Counted from the first letter of the stretch, positions 45,056-56,206 are shown. The stretch is 64,000 nucleotides of DNA from Tupaia tana (GCA_026018925.1 JAKSZU010000031.1:9877467-9941466); one strand, 5' to 3'. Translations and numbers: made by a program. Notes: generated from the letters alone by a model not told the origin.

Positions 45056-45317
45056 GGGACCAGTAGTTAGTGTAATGGCTATGTTGCTGGACTCCCACGT
45101 AGTCGACCACGGTTCGCGTCCCGGACCCTGTGGCTTAAAACTCACGCTGGGCGCGTGTGCGTGCGTGCCCAAGATCCCGAGAGGAGAATGGAGGAGGAGG
45201 GATTGCGGTGTGGCCATCCCCCCTGGGGGGTGATTTCTCGGTTTCTATCTCTCTGTCTCTCTCTGTCTGTCTGGCGAGTGCACGTGCCCTATAGCAAAAA
45301 CCTCTCCAGAAAAAGAA
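45056..45317 (+). repeat. SINE-A copy, young
   Basis: Full length, TSD AAAAATGAAATTG on both sides (45043 and about 45322). It inserted at the tail of the preceding SINE-A. Confidence 0.93.
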
Positions 45318-45603
45318 AAAAAAAAATGAAATTGTACCGTGGCTTTTTCTTACTTGACAATGCCTGTGATTCCTTGGTTCTACATAGATGCATACAACAC
45401 TGCCGGGGAAAGCAATGTTTTCTCGCTAAAATATTTCCAAATATTTATCGCAGCGTTCGTAATCTCTTTTCTCTGGAGAACAAAATTGATAAAAAGCTAT
45501 TTAAGAATTCAAGTATCCTCCTATTCCCTAATGTCTCCTAGCAAGTGCGAAGCCTTGGGAAGCATGAAGTCATATGCATTTATTTCTTATTTAAAGACTT
45601 TTT

Positions 45604-45762
45604 GGGCTCGGTGGTGGTGCACTGGTGACGTAGTGGGACTCACATGGGAACGGTCTTGAGTTCAAATCTTGGCACCTCCTCCCAAACGGTTCTGGGTATG
45701 GGTGAGACCCAAAGTAGATTATGGTGCAGAGACCTTATTGTGCATGGAAAAAAAAAAATGAG
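45604..45762 (+). repeat. SINE-D copy
   Basis: GGCTCGGTGGTGGTGCACTGG head, GAGTTCAAATCTTGGC B box, TTGTGCATGGAAAAAAAA end. Confidence 0.6.
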
Positions 45763-45835
45763 AATGAGGGAAAAATGCAAACCTAGTAAGGAGATGGTGA
45801 ACTCATATATGATGCAAACTAGCTTAAAATGGTAT
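45749..45835 (+). repeat. Second copy of the 43468-43838 segment (without the SINE)
   Basis: ATGAGAATGAGGGAAAAATG, AACCTAGTAAGGAGATGG and TGAACTCATATATGATGCA match 43468-43525 joined to 43811-43838. Confidence 0.85.
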
Positions 45836-46097
45836 ATTTTCAAAATCTGCTTTCGAGGAAAGAATTGGCATGCATTCCATATTCAAGGTCATCATAAATG
45901 AGGAGTAGATAGATATTAGACTAATACGATAGATACCTACCAATAGTGGTCAAATAGGCATTCCGTTTAGAAGTCAGAAGCTGTAAGAGTCTGTCTAGGC
46001 CACCCTGACAAACTTCACGCTAACTGTGGTGAAGGCAGTTGGCTTCAATGATGGCATGGTTCAAAGTCTGAGACCTGGTGGCTTGAGAAACACACCA

Positions 46098-46212
46098 GGC
46101 GTGTGTGTGTGTGTGTGTGTGCATGCCCAAAATCCTGAGGAAGAGAATGGAGAAGGGATTGTGTGTGTGTGTGTACATGCCTAAAATCCTGAGGAAGAGA
46201 ATGGAGGAGAAG

Positions 46213-46249
<37 letters not shown>

Positions 46250-46356
46250 ATGCCCAAAATCCTGAGGAAGAGAATGGAGGAGAAGGGATTGTGGTTGCTT
46301 GTGTTTGTGTGTGTGTGCATGCCCAAAGTCCTGAGGAAGAGAATGGAGGAGAAGGG

Positions 46357-46402
<46 letters not shown>

Positions 46403-46504
46403 CCCAAAATCCGGAGGAAGAGAATGGAGGAGAAGGGATTGTGCGTGCGTGTGTTTGTGTGTATGTGCATGCCCAAAGTCCTGAGGAAGAGAATGGAGGA
46501 GAAG

Positions 46505-46541
<37 letters not shown>

Positions 46542-46743
46542 ATGCCCAAAATCCTGAGGAAGAGAATGGAGGAGAAGGGATTGTGCGTGCATGTGTTTGT
46601 GTGTGTGTGCATGCCCAAAGTCCTGAGGAAGAGAATGGAGGAGAAGGGATTGTGTGTGCGTGTGTGTGTGTGTGCATGCCCAAAGTCCTGAGGAAGAGAA
46701 TGGAGGAGAAGGGATTGTGCGTGCGTGTGTTTGTGTGTGTGTG
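46098..46743 (+). repeat. SINE-derived minisatellite
   Basis: The unit is a variable (TG)n run plus CATGCCCAAAATCCTGAGG and AAGAGAATGGAGGAGAAGGG, 56-83 bp long. CATGCCCAAA-type starts lie near 46121, 46177, 46249, 46318, 46401, 46467, 46541, 46610 and 46675. A tenth follows the LTR at 47933. Confidence 0.95.
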
Positions 46744-47926
46744 TGCCGGGGACCAGCCTCAGCGGGGGTGGGTTGACTCGACGGAGGCGGCGAAGGAAAG
46801 GAAGACTGAGATTTCGGTGCCTTTTCATGCACGTCCTCTCAGCCGGACACTTCCCAGAGATCGCTCTCTGAGGAGTGACAACTGCTAGGAATCATCGTGC
46901 CTTTTTATTGAAAATGTGATACATGCAAGTGAACGGGAGAGGGGCTACGTGTTCTAATGATCAATTCATAAAGTTTTAACAATAGAGATCAAAGGTTCTA
47001 TTCAGGGTTTGATAAAGGGCAGGACTATTAATCATCGATACAATTCAACAATTATTTGATTGATGTAAGCAAGCTTTTGGGAACTTCTGTTCTGGGAGTG
47101 TAGTTTCGGAGAACAGCTCCAGCAGGCAGAGTTAATTATCAGCCAGTACTTGGCGGCAGCAATCTTGCAGTTACTGGTTGTGATTCTAAAAAGGAAAATC
47201 TCAAGTACAGATATTAGTTCTTATAAATCTCAATAAAGAATGATATTTATATAATTTTATAGAGATCTAAAGTTTATTTAAAGGAATCCTAATATATTTA
47301 CCTATCCTGAAAGGGTGAAGTTAGTGTTCACTTGATGAGGGCGGGGACACAGCCTTTTCAACTGGTGGTGAAGTGACTAACGAGTTAACGAAAAACTCTG
47401 CGGCACACCTAGGCATTGTATTGTGCTTGTGTTGCCACCGTCATGTACCTTGTCAGAACATAAGCTACAGTGAGGCGGGGGTGTCCTGGGTCAGTTTCTG
47501 CGTAAGAGGTGATTCTTAAGTTTAAATGTGTTTTGAAAGGAAGGCCTTTCAAAGATCGAGAAGAACTTTAGCACACCCTTTATTGTGTCCAATGAAGCGC
47601 TGTAATTAACAGTAAGTGATTAGAGTAAAGGGAGCGGTCGGGGGATTTTGGGGAAATCTTACTACAAAGATGTATGAGAAAACTATATTAATTCTTTTGT
47701 AGTAACATATCGGGGAGTCAGAGGGGGGTCACTTCCCAGCAAGGCTACTACAGTCCCGGAGCGGATAGCAAACGGCCTTGCCAATATGCTAATTGATCCA
47801 AGCTTGTTCCAGGGTCGGGGGGCGTACAGTAGTGGCCTTGCCAACATACTGAACCAACCGGAAGCGATGCTCAAAGATCAAAGGACTCAGATGGGTCCTG
47901 GAGCCCCACTGGGTTGGACTCCTCCA
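46744..47926 (-). mobile_element. Solo LTR of a class II (ERVK/betaretrovirus-like) endogenous retrovirus
   Basis: 1183 bp, read on the minus strand from TG (47926) to CA (46744), starting TGGAGGAGTCCAACCC and ending GGCTGGTCCCCGGCA. A minus-strand AATAAA lies at 46904-46909, about 160 bases before the LTR 3' end, as expected for R/U5. The flanks TGTGTG at 46738-46743 and 47927-47932 form a 6-base TSD, typical of this class, although they lie in a TG repeat. No internal viral sequence remains. TTGGCAAGGCC occurs twice, 60 bases apart, near the U3 start. The assignment rests on structure and is not a family match. Confidence 0.82.
46904..46909 (-). promoter_or_regulatory. LTR polyadenylation signal AATAAA
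   Basis: TTTATT on the + strand; correctly placed before the putative U5 of the solo LTR. Confidence 0.6.
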
Positions 47927-48061
47927 TGTGTGCATGCCCAAAGTCCTGAGGAAGAGAATGGATTGTGCATGACCATCCCCATGGGACGTGCTTTCTCACT
48001 TGCCCTTTCTCACTCTCTGTCTCTCTATATCTCTCCAGCCAGTGCACAAAATAAAAAAAAA

Positions 48062-48658
48062 GAAAAAAGAAGTAGCAAATCTGCTCAAGGTCGAAGCCCG
48101 AGCCCCAGGGCAGCCTGTCTTTCCAAAGGGAAACATTCTTTCCTCTGTGTTTAGGGGGTGCATACGGTGTCTTCTATGGAGGCCAACACCAAGAACCACT
48201 AAGCTCGCCAGCCTCTACAAAGACACTTGCCAACAGAAGACAGACACAGACTTGAGACTGTTACTGAACTAAGAAAAGGAAGCTGGTGTAATTAGGATAA
48301 AGTATGTGCTTATGTCGATCCCTTGAAACACCACAGAGTTCTCCAAGATTTCACAGACGTTCATCTAACGTGTCGAGCCGTCCTCACAGGCTAGATGCTG
48401 TATTTCTTTGCTCCTTTTTCTGCGTCCCCACCTGTTTGTGGCTGAGAGTGTTGTGATCCCCCCGCACCTTCCCCCTGAGGATTATGGGCACAGTTAGGTT
48501 AGAGAACTTCCAAGGTCATTCCTGTCCGAAGTGGGGAGCACAGGGTCACCGTTCCAAGGGAGAGCCACTTCATATTCCTGAACTCTTAGTGAATTGCAAG
48601 GTCAGCATCTTCAACCACTAGGGGGAAAATCTTGGCAATTACAGTAAAAAGAATGCTT
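48062..48658. other. Unique intergenic DNA
   Basis: No feature supported. Confidence 0.5.
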
Positions 48659-48659
48659 G

Positions 48660-48915
48660 GGGGACCAGCAGTTAGCATAATGGCTATGTCGCTGGACTCC
48701 CATGTAGTCGACCGTGGTTCGCGTCCTGGACCCGTTGGCTTAAACTGACACTGGATATGTGTGCGTGCATGCCCAAGATCCCGAGAGGAGAATGGAGGAG
48801 AAGGGATTACGGCATGGCCATCCCCCCCAGGGGATGATTTCTCACTTTCTGTCTCTCTCTCACTGTCTGTCTGGCAAGTGCACACGCCCTATAGTAAAAA
48901 CCTCTCCAAAAAAAA
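48660..48915 (+). repeat. SINE-A copy
   Basis: Full length; body CATCCCCCCCAGGGGATG; ends TAGTAAAAACCTCTCC. Confidence 0.92.
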
Positions 48916-49707
48916 GAGCCTGGCCCAGAGGCATGCACCTTGACATGGCATCACCATTTTCCTGAGCTAGAGTCAACTCGTACACGCCTTTCCGGGGAGC
49001 AGTGAGTCCTGCTGCCTGCTTGTGAACCCACCTGTGTAAGACAGCCTGATCTAGCACATGCCTGATCTAGCCGTGCTGCCAATTACCAAGAACATTTCCC
49101 TAACCAAGTGTGCGCTGCCCACAAACGGGGAAACCACTCCACTCTGCGGACGAGACCACTTATCTATGCATGAGACGGCGCCCTTGTGACCGGGGGCTCC
49201 TGTATTCGGAGCCTGCCTCGGCAGAGCGCAGGGACCTGTCATCCTCGGAGTCCCTCCTTCGCAAGTCCTTGTCAGGCTGTGCGCCGAGCTGTTTACTCTC
49301 GGCTGATTTCCTCGCTAATGTACAGTCGTGTTGACGAAGCGAGTTATTAGCCAGTTCACGATGGGATCCGAGGTGACAGGGACTTGCATGTGTTTCAGCC
49401 GCGATGCAGGTTGCTGAATGTCACCGTCTGCCTGTCTCAGCGTTCCTCAAGAAGAGTGTCTATTGACCATGAAGGGGGGCTTTTTAACATCACCCCAAAC
49501 CTGCTGCTTTCCATCTCTCCCCCAGACTGTGTCTCACTTCAGTCCTACCATTTCTCCCCCTCCATTCCTTCTCTCCCAGCTCCCGCTTCTCCGTGTTACC
49601 CGCTGCCTACCCACCCCGCCCCGACCACAACCAACGAGAACTCTGGCTGCCAAACTTGAGCATGATGAAATCAGCCTTGAACCCGTGTGTGGGCTTTAAA
49701 TTTCCCT
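48916..49707. other. Unique intergenic DNA
   Basis: About 0.8 kb; CT-rich near 49500-49620. No feature supported. Confidence 0.5.
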
Positions 49708-49708
49708 A

Positions 49709-49960
49709 GGGGGACCAGCAGGTGGCTCCATGGTTAAGGTGCTGGACTCCCACGCGTTAGACCACAGTTCAAGTCCTACATTCGGCAGCTTAAAATTCAC
49801 ACTGGGTGCACATGCATGTGTGTCCAGAATCCCGAGAGGAGAAGGGAGAGAAAAGATCGTGGTGTGGCCATCCACCCTGGCGGGTGATTTCTTGCTTTCT
49901 GTTTCTCTCTTTGTCTCTTGTGAGCATGCACCCTAGAGTAAAAATCCCTGTAAATAAATG
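49709..49960 (+). repeat. SINE-A copy, B-like head
   Basis: GGGACCAGCAGGTGGCTCC head, body CATCCACCCTGGCGGGTG, end AGAGTAAAAATCCCTG. Confidence 0.88.
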
Positions 49961-50229
49961 ATGTCCAGTGTCCTGATGAAGGTCTTGAAGACAGGGAGGC
50001 CTGGGTCTCCTGACACTGCATTTGCAGAGTCATGTGCCGTCCACACCCCCTGCTGTGTATGAGTCCTCACATTCCCTTTGGCATGTCCTAGAAGGACTCA
50101 CTTCAGATGGAACCTAAGAGTTCTGGGGGCAGGGGAACAGCACTGTGTAAGCCAAGTCCCCTGACTGTTTTGTTTCTCAGTGTTTATTTGTGTATTTGAA
50201 GTTTAGCATGCAGAATAAACAGTGCATGC
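49961..50229. other. Unique intergenic DNA
   Basis: Nothing recognised. Confidence 0.5.
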
Positions 50230-50670
50230 ACGGTGGCCAGCAGGTGATGTGGCGGTGAAGGGTGCTAGACTCCAACATGGCCAACCACGGTTCAAATCCC
50301 AGACCTGGTGGCTTGCTTTCTTGCTTTTTCTCTCTGTTCCTCTCTGGTCAAATTAAAAATAAATAATTAAATAAAGTCAAATAAAATAATTTTTTGAGAG
50401 TTTTTTGCTATAGGGCATGTGTGCTTGCTTGCCAGAGAGACAGAGAGAGACAGAGAGACAGAAAGTGAGAAATCACCTCCCAGGGGGGATGGCCACACCA
50501 CAATGCTTTCTCCTCCATTCTCTTCTTGGGATCTTGGGCACGCATGCATACGCACCCGGCGTGAGTTTAAGCCACCGGGTCTAGGACTCAAACCGTGGTC
50601 GACTATATGGGAGTCCAGCAACATAGCCATTATGCTAACTGCTGGTCCCAAATAAAATAATTCTTAAAAA
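50230..50670 (+). repeat. SINE-B copy whose tail received a SINE-A
   Basis: GGTGGCCAGCAGGTGATGTGG head, GGTCAAATTAAAAATAAAT tail to 50391, resuming after the insertion with ATTCTTAAAAAAG (to 50670). Confidence 0.9.
50392..50649 (-). repeat. SINE-A copy nested in the SINE-B tail
   Basis: Antisense; 13-base perfect TSD AAATAAAATAATT at 50379-50391 and 50650-50662. Confidence 0.95.
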
Positions 50671-50689
50671 AGAAATAAAAGGGCCACAT

Positions 50690-50871
50690 GTACATGAATG
50701 AAAGAGAAAGAAAGAAGTACCCTGGACGGAGTGTGCTCACATTGCAGTCCACATCTGCCAGCAGCCACCCCTTCCGTTCCTGGGCTCCTGCACAGGCACC
50801 CGGCAGGACTTGGACCACGGATAGCCATGTGGGAGTCCAGCATCTTAACCAACACGCACCTGCTGGCCCCC
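50690..50871 (-). repeat. SINE-C/D copy
   Basis: AAAGAGAAAGAAAGAAGTACC left, head at right with GTGGGAGTCCAGCATC and CACCTGCTGGCCCC. Confidence 0.7.
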
Positions 50872-50899
50872 TAGCCTCACTCTTTTTTTTTTTTTTTGT

Positions 50900-51077
50900 A
50901 AATTAATTAATGAATCAATTAATTAAATTCTATTTGTTATTATTACTTTTTCATTTGACCAGAGAGAGAGAGAGAAAGGGAAAGTGAGAAAGCAAGCCAC
51001 CACATCCGGGACTTGAACCATAGTCTGCCATGTGGGAATCCAGCGCCCTTAATCAGCATGCTACCTGCCCGCCCCAG
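50900..51077 (-). repeat. SINE-B copy
   Basis: TTTTTCATTTGACCAGAGAG left, CACATCCGGGACTTGAACC B box, head ending CTACCTGCCCGCCCC. Confidence 0.9.
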
Positions 51078-51315
51078 CTCACTCATTCCTTAAAGGATAA
51101 GACATGAGCTGAGCCAGCAGTGGTGCAGCCAGAGAGCATCTCTCTGCAATACTGGGGGCTCTATGGAAATGCAGAGTCTGGTCCCAGTTGCCCTGGACAG
51201 CCCGGCTGTGCACATGCCTGCCTCGGAGCCCCACTAGCTGGGAAGGCTGAGCGGAGGAATGGAGCCTCAGACCATGAGAAGGGTGCCTCTTCTTCTCTTG
51301 CTGTCTCTCTCGCAG

Positions 51316-51585
51316 AAATAAACAGGGCCACCCCTGTGAATCCCACATGGCCGACGGTGCGGTTTGAGCCCAGACCTGGTGGCTTCAGAAGCAAGCCAGG
51401 TGCATGTGTGTACGTGTCCCAAATCCTGAAATGATGGCGGAAACGGAGGAGAACGGATGACGGCATGGCCATTCCCCACAGGGGTGCCTGTTCACTTTCT
51501 CTCTCTCTCTCTGTCTCCCTCTCTCTCTCTCTCTCTATCCCTATCTCTTTTCAGTGAGCATACTGGCCCTTCTGGAAAATAGGAG
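51316..51585 (+). repeat. SINE-C copy
   Basis: AATCCCACATGGCCGACGG head, AGAAGCAAGCCAGGTGC, GAAACGGAGGAGAACGG, (CT)n, end TACTGGCCCTTCTGG. Confidence 0.85.
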
Positions 51586-51818
51586 GAAGGAAGGAAGGAA
51601 GGAAGGAAAGAAGGAAAGAAAGAAAGGGAGAAAGAAAAGAAAGAAGGAGATGGGAGGGGAAGGAAGGAAAGGAAAGGATAAAGAAAAAAAGGAAGGAAAA
51701 GAAGGGAAAGGAAAGGAAAGGAAAGGAAAGGAAAGGGAAAAGAAAAGAGAAGAAAAGAAAAGAAAAGAAAAGAAAAGAAAAGAAAAGAAAAGAGAGAAAA
51801 GAAAAGAGAAAAGAAAAG

Positions 51819-51849
<31 letters not shown>

Positions 51850-51915
51850 GGAAGAAAAGAGAAGAGAAAAGAAAAGAAAGAAAAGGAAAAGGAAAAGAAA
51901 AGAAAAAAGAAATGA
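51585..51915 (+). repeat. Homopurine tract, about 330 bp
   Basis: (GGAA)n and (GAAAA)n repeats with only two T interruptions seen (near 51679 and at the end). It extends from the SINE-C tail, so it probably grew from its A-rich end. Long open frames here are low-complexity artefacts. Confidence 0.95.
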
Positions 51916-52515
51916 CCTTTAAAAAGAAGATGAGACGTAGACTTCCTACACAACCCAGCAGTTCCTCCCTTGGGGTGTCTTGGATGAATGAAAGCCCGTG
52001 TCCACACAGAAACAGGCCCACGAGTGTGGGTAGCGGCCCTGTTGCTGCTGGTCCCAGGAAGCCAAGGTGGGGAGGCCACCAGAGGGGACCCACGTGAAGT
52101 CCCGAGAGGAAGCTGGTCTGCAGTGGAACCTTGCAGACTCTAACGTCACCGGCATCGTGTGCCGACAGCCCGGCACTCCCGCTAATGAATTCACACTCAC
52201 AGGGTCTTCCTGTATGTCTAACAAGTCATGTCATGTGGACAAGAGAGAGGGGATGATCTTAGCTGGGGATGGAGAGGGTGCCAAGTGAGTCGCTGGGCTC
52301 AGTCTGTTTCCTGATGTGAAATACGTGCACGTTTTAATGTCATTAACCTACTCGGCAGTGCGTGGCGTTGGGGAGAGGAGCCCACGGAGCAGAGGCGGGA
52401 GAAGGGAAGGGGGGCTCCAGTCACTTGATTGATTTTGTGTGTCACTTCCTATTGTCATGCGAGCCTCAGTCTGTCTGGACCATCAACTCCTGACTTAGAG
52501 GAAGATAAGTACTTT
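51916..52515. other. Unique intergenic DNA
   Basis: No feature supported. Confidence 0.5.
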
Positions 52516-52524
52516 TGGGAGAGA

Positions 52525-52742
52525 AGGGTTTTGTTTTGTTTTTGTTTTTTTTGCTATAGTGTGCATGCACTTGCTGAAGATATTGTGGGGGGATGGCTAC
52601 GCCACAATCACTTCTTCACTCTTTTCTTGGACTTCTGGGCATGCATGCATATGTACCCAGCGTGTTTTCCAAGCCGCCAGGTCCAGGACTCGAACCATTC
52701 AGTCGGGTGGGATCCGGCTGTCCTAAACGTCAGGCTACATCC
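52525..52742 (-). repeat. SINE copy (A/C-like), shortened
   Basis: TTTTTTTTGCTATAGTGTGC left, the AG stretch is lost, body GGGGGGATGGCTACGCC, head CCAGGACTCGAACCATTC. Confidence 0.8.
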
Positions 52743-52879
52743 TGAGGATGGGTCTTCATTGATGAAAAGGCATTAAAGGAAAATGAGGAGGGAGTTGTCT
52801 GTGGCGCTGAGAAGCTGAAAGAGAATTTTCGGGGAGGTCAGTGACCCGGGGGATTGGAGTCACGTTGGAGAGGGCTGCA

Positions 52880-53115
52880 GTGGAGACCTGGGGGGCAGAC
52901 TGCAGTGCAGCCGGGGTGCAGCACTGTGGGCACCAAGTGTTCCCACTGGGGAAGGCCCTGGCTTTGCATCTGGACACGTCCCCGAGGACTACAGTACACG
53001 TGCGCCGGCTGAGGCTGAGGCTGGATCGTGGCATGGAGACCCCCAGGGTGCTTGCTTGCTCTCTCTCCTTCTCTCTGTCTCACCCTTGGAACAAAGACAG
53101 ACATTTTAAAAAGAA
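52880..53115 (+). repeat. SINE-D copy
   Basis: GCATGGAGACCCCCAGGG centre, CT-rich stretch, TTGGAACAAAGACAG end; head degraded. Confidence 0.65.
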
Positions 53116-53958
53116 GGAGGAGAAGGAGGTGGTAGTGACTGCAGAAGACTTTTGAGTTTTACTGACCAGGGGCAGCCAAGACACAAGGCCTTTGGAGCTA
53201 AGCAAAGAGGGGCCCGGACCCAGCAGTCCAGAAGCATCTTGTCTTGATTGAAGTTTGGTGCAGACAGAGAGATTCCAAGAGGGCTGCCAGAGGAGGGGAT
53301 GCTTCTGCACTCCAGACGGTAGAGGATCTCGTAAAGCCATCACAGCATTCTCTTGAAGATAAAGAGCACTCTTTGGAGGTGCACAGAGTTTAAATTTCTC
53401 TTTCAAGAAATGAGCTTTAGAGGGACCGAGAAAGGTATGGTCTAGGAGGCTGGCTGAGCAGAGGGAAAAAAGCATGCTGTCACTTCAATCCGTGTAATCC
53501 TGCAAGTCTCACGTAGGCACGTGACCAAAGGGCTCTGGGTTCTCTGAAGCTCCTTAGACCCTTGTCGTCGAAAGAGACGTGCACAGCTCTGACCAGGAAA
53601 CAGCTGCGTGCTTGTACAACTAACATACCTGGAAAATGCCTCCGATCCATTCTCACTTCTTAGGCCTTGCAGAGCTCACACCGGCTTTCCCATCAGTCAC
53701 TCTGAGCAAAATGACACAGTGACATTGTCAAATATGGCCATTAATCCCCTTTTGGAAATGCAAATCCCCCTAAGAAGGTGGCTCCCCTCCTATTTAATCA
53801 GTTCACTTCCTCCTCCTTTTCAGCTGAGAGCTGCTTAGAAGGGGGAGAATCGCATTTCCGTGCAGGGAAGAGGGCATAGAAAGAAGAGGTTAAAGCAAAG
53901 GAGTCTGGGATCAGAGGCGCAGCAGGAGAGGAAGTGGGCCTGAGTGCGTACTTCTTAG
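53116..53958. other. Unique intergenic DNA
   Basis: No feature supported. Confidence 0.5.
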
Positions 53959-53983
53959 GTTATTATTATTATTTTTTGGGAAG

Positions 53984-54246
53984 AGGTTTTTTTTTTTTTT
54001 TTTTTGCTATAGGGCACATGCACTTGCCAGAAAGACAGAGACAGAAACAGAAAGCGAGAAATCGCCCACCCCCCGGGGCGGGGGGATGGCCACACCACAA
54101 TCCCTTCTCCCCCAGTCTCCTCTCAGGATCTTGGGTACGCATGCACACGCGCCCAGCATGAGTTTAAGCCACCGGGTCCGGGACTCGAACCACAGTTGAC
54201 TACGTGGGAGTCCAGGGACATAGCCATTATGCCAACTGCTGGTCCC
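53984..54246 (-). repeat. SINE-A copy
   Basis: Antisense; expanded body palindrome CCACCCCCCGGGGCGGGGGG; head intact to CCAACTGCTGGTCCC. Confidence 0.92.
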
Positions 54247-55020
54247 ACGTCTTAGATTATTGAAGAAGCTGAATGTAATAGGCGGTCAGGCCAAAGTGGA
54301 GAGGAAGAAAGAGGGGAGACCGAAGGTGAGGAGGGGTCACGGGAAGAAGACAGAGGGTGAGCACGACCCCCTTTCCAGGGTGCAGGCTCCTGTTATTTAA
54401 TTATGGGGTGGGGAGGCAGGTGCGCCTGCCCGCGGGGCGTGGGCTGGAAACTTGCCCCTGCAGTGTCGGGGGCCTTTCCTGAATCTCAGAGGAGCGGGTA
54501 AGGTCTGTATGTTTCAATAACACACAGGAGCCGTGACTCACTTTCTGTGCGTGTCCATGCCCCCTCTTGCCTTTGCAAACAGCCCAGCTCCCACTGCGAG
54601 GGAGCGGCTCACCTGTAGCCTGACCGGGTTTGAGAGGGACAAGCCCTGAGCTTTCAGGAGAGTGTCTGGAGGCCGGTCACTGCAGCCTTCCTGGGGAGCA
54701 GCTGCAGACCTGTCGGAGCAGCCATCTCACTAGATCTTCTTGTTGGTGGACACACACAGGGTCACCGTGTCCTGTCCTGAACCAGCTCCCAGAGCAGGTC
54801 CCACACTCCGACGAGGCACGGATGTCCACGCCTGGGAGTGTAGGTGAGGCTGACAGGGCACTGGGCCAGCTCTCCGGGAGGTGGACATGGCACCCTGAGT
54901 CACAAGGAGCTCTGGCTCCAGACTAAGGATCAGGCTGGGGTTGCGACAGGAGAGGCACACTTCCCCTTGAGATTCCCCCATGCTGCTGTTCTGCCTTGGT
55001 TGGGTTAGAAGGCTGTCTTT
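54247..55020. other. Unique intergenic DNA
   Basis: No feature supported. Confidence 0.5.
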
Positions 55021-55021
55021 T

Positions 55022-55278
55022 CCTTTCCTTTTTCTTTTATTCTTTTGATAGATTTTCACTTGCCAGACATACAGAAGGAGACAGAGAGACAGAAAGCGAG
55101 AAATCACCCCTCCAGAGGGATGGCCATGCTGCAATCCCTTCTCCATTCTCCTCTCGGGATCTTGGGCACACACACACAGGCATCCGGTGTGAGTTTTAGG
55201 CCACCGGGTCCGGGACTCGAACCACAGGTGACTTCATGGCAGTCCAGTGATATAACCATTACACCATCTGCTGGTCCC
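55022..55278 (-). repeat. SINE-A copy
   Basis: Antisense; AGAAGGCTGTCT / AGAAGGTTGTCT flanks (55008 and 55279) are a 12-base TSD with one change. Confidence 0.9.
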
Positions 55279-55605
55279 AGAAGGTTGTCTGTGGGTGTTC
55301 TTTACTGTGCTTGGTCTTCCATTCTTCCCTCAGAGGCTCAGAGAGGCTGACTCACAGGAGGGACTCCGCCTGCGCCCCGTCCCCCTTACACTTTCCCTGT
55401 TAGGATTGGAAGGTTTTCTGGCTGGCAGGACCCTTATAAAACTAAACACCTTCTGTGCCTTTTTCTCCACTCGTGAGACTCAGAATTTTACCGCGAGGAC
55501 GTCAATCTTACACCCCAGATTTCTGAACTCGACACTGGATAGTCGTTTGCAAACTAGCATCCTTGTGCATTATTTAAGAAAAAAATCCTTGTATGAATTT
55601 TCTGG
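55279..55605. other. Unique intergenic DNA
   Basis: Nothing recognised. Confidence 0.5.
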
Positions 55606-55900
55606 GTCTGCACCAATAAAGAACTGCAGACCGGGTGGATTGACAGATGTTTATCCTCTCCCAGTCTCGGAGGCTGGAATCCGAGGTCCAGGTGAGGTAG
55701 GCCTGGTTCCCCTGAGCCCTCGTCCGCCTGCTAACACCGTCTTCTCCCTGTGTCCTCATCTCTTGTTACAAAGACTCTGGTCATGCCAGAGGAGGTGCCA
55801 CCCTAGCAACCTCATTGGACCTTGATTACTTTGTTAAAGGTCCCATCTCCATACACAGTCACGTTCTAAGGTCCTGGCCTTAGGACTTTTCTGTAGGAAT
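55606..55900 (-). mobile_element. MLT1-type LTR remnant, antisense
   Basis: AGACCGGGTGGATTGACAG, CTCGGAGGCTGGAATCCGAG, CCTCATTGGACCTTGATTAC, TTAAAGGTCCCATCTCC and ACAGTCACGTTCTAAGG follow reverse-complement MLT1 order. Confidence 0.75.
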
Positions 55901-55951
55901 TGGTGGGAGAAGGGCAAAATTAAGTCTGTAATACTCCTATTATAAAATACA

Positions 55952-56206
55952 GTCAGGACTAGCAGTTAGTGTCATGGCTGTGTCGTTGGGCTCCCATGTA
56001 GTCAACCGTGGTTCAAGTCCCGGACCCAGTGGCTTAAACTCACGCCGGGCACGTGTGTGTGCGTGCCCAAAATCCCGAGAGCAGAGTGGAGGAGAAGGGA
56101 TTGCGGCGTGGCCATCCCCCCTGGGGGGTGATTTCTTGCTTTCTGTCTCTCTGTCTCTCTCTGTCTTTCTGGCGAGTGCACACACCCCATAGCAAAAACC
56201 TCTCAA
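55952..56206 (+). repeat. SINE-A copy
   Basis: Full length; flanks ATAAAATACAGTCA / ATAAAATACACTCA are the TSD (55940 and 56210). Confidence 0.92.

Larger units (their letters stand above)
46019..48061 (+). repeat. SINE-C copy with tandemly expanded body and an LTR insertion
   Basis: The head (46030-46100) ends AACACACCAGGCGTG, followed by about ten tandem copies of its own body segment, then after the LTR (46744-47926) the normal SINE end: GACCATCCCCATGGGACG, CT-rich stretch, CAGTGCACAAAATAAAAAAA. Confidence 0.9.

Noticed and set aside
46020-46888. His-Thr-rich and Cys-Val-rich open frames of 150-270 codons
   Set aside because: They are translations of (CA)n/(TG)n and SINE body repeats on both strands.
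46744-47926. Intact endogenous provirus
   Set aside because: Only one LTR is present between the TSDs; no gag, pro, pol or env sequence is seen.
51492-52093. Phe/Ser-rich and Lys/Glu-rich open frames
   Set aside because: Low-complexity translation of a homopurine tract.
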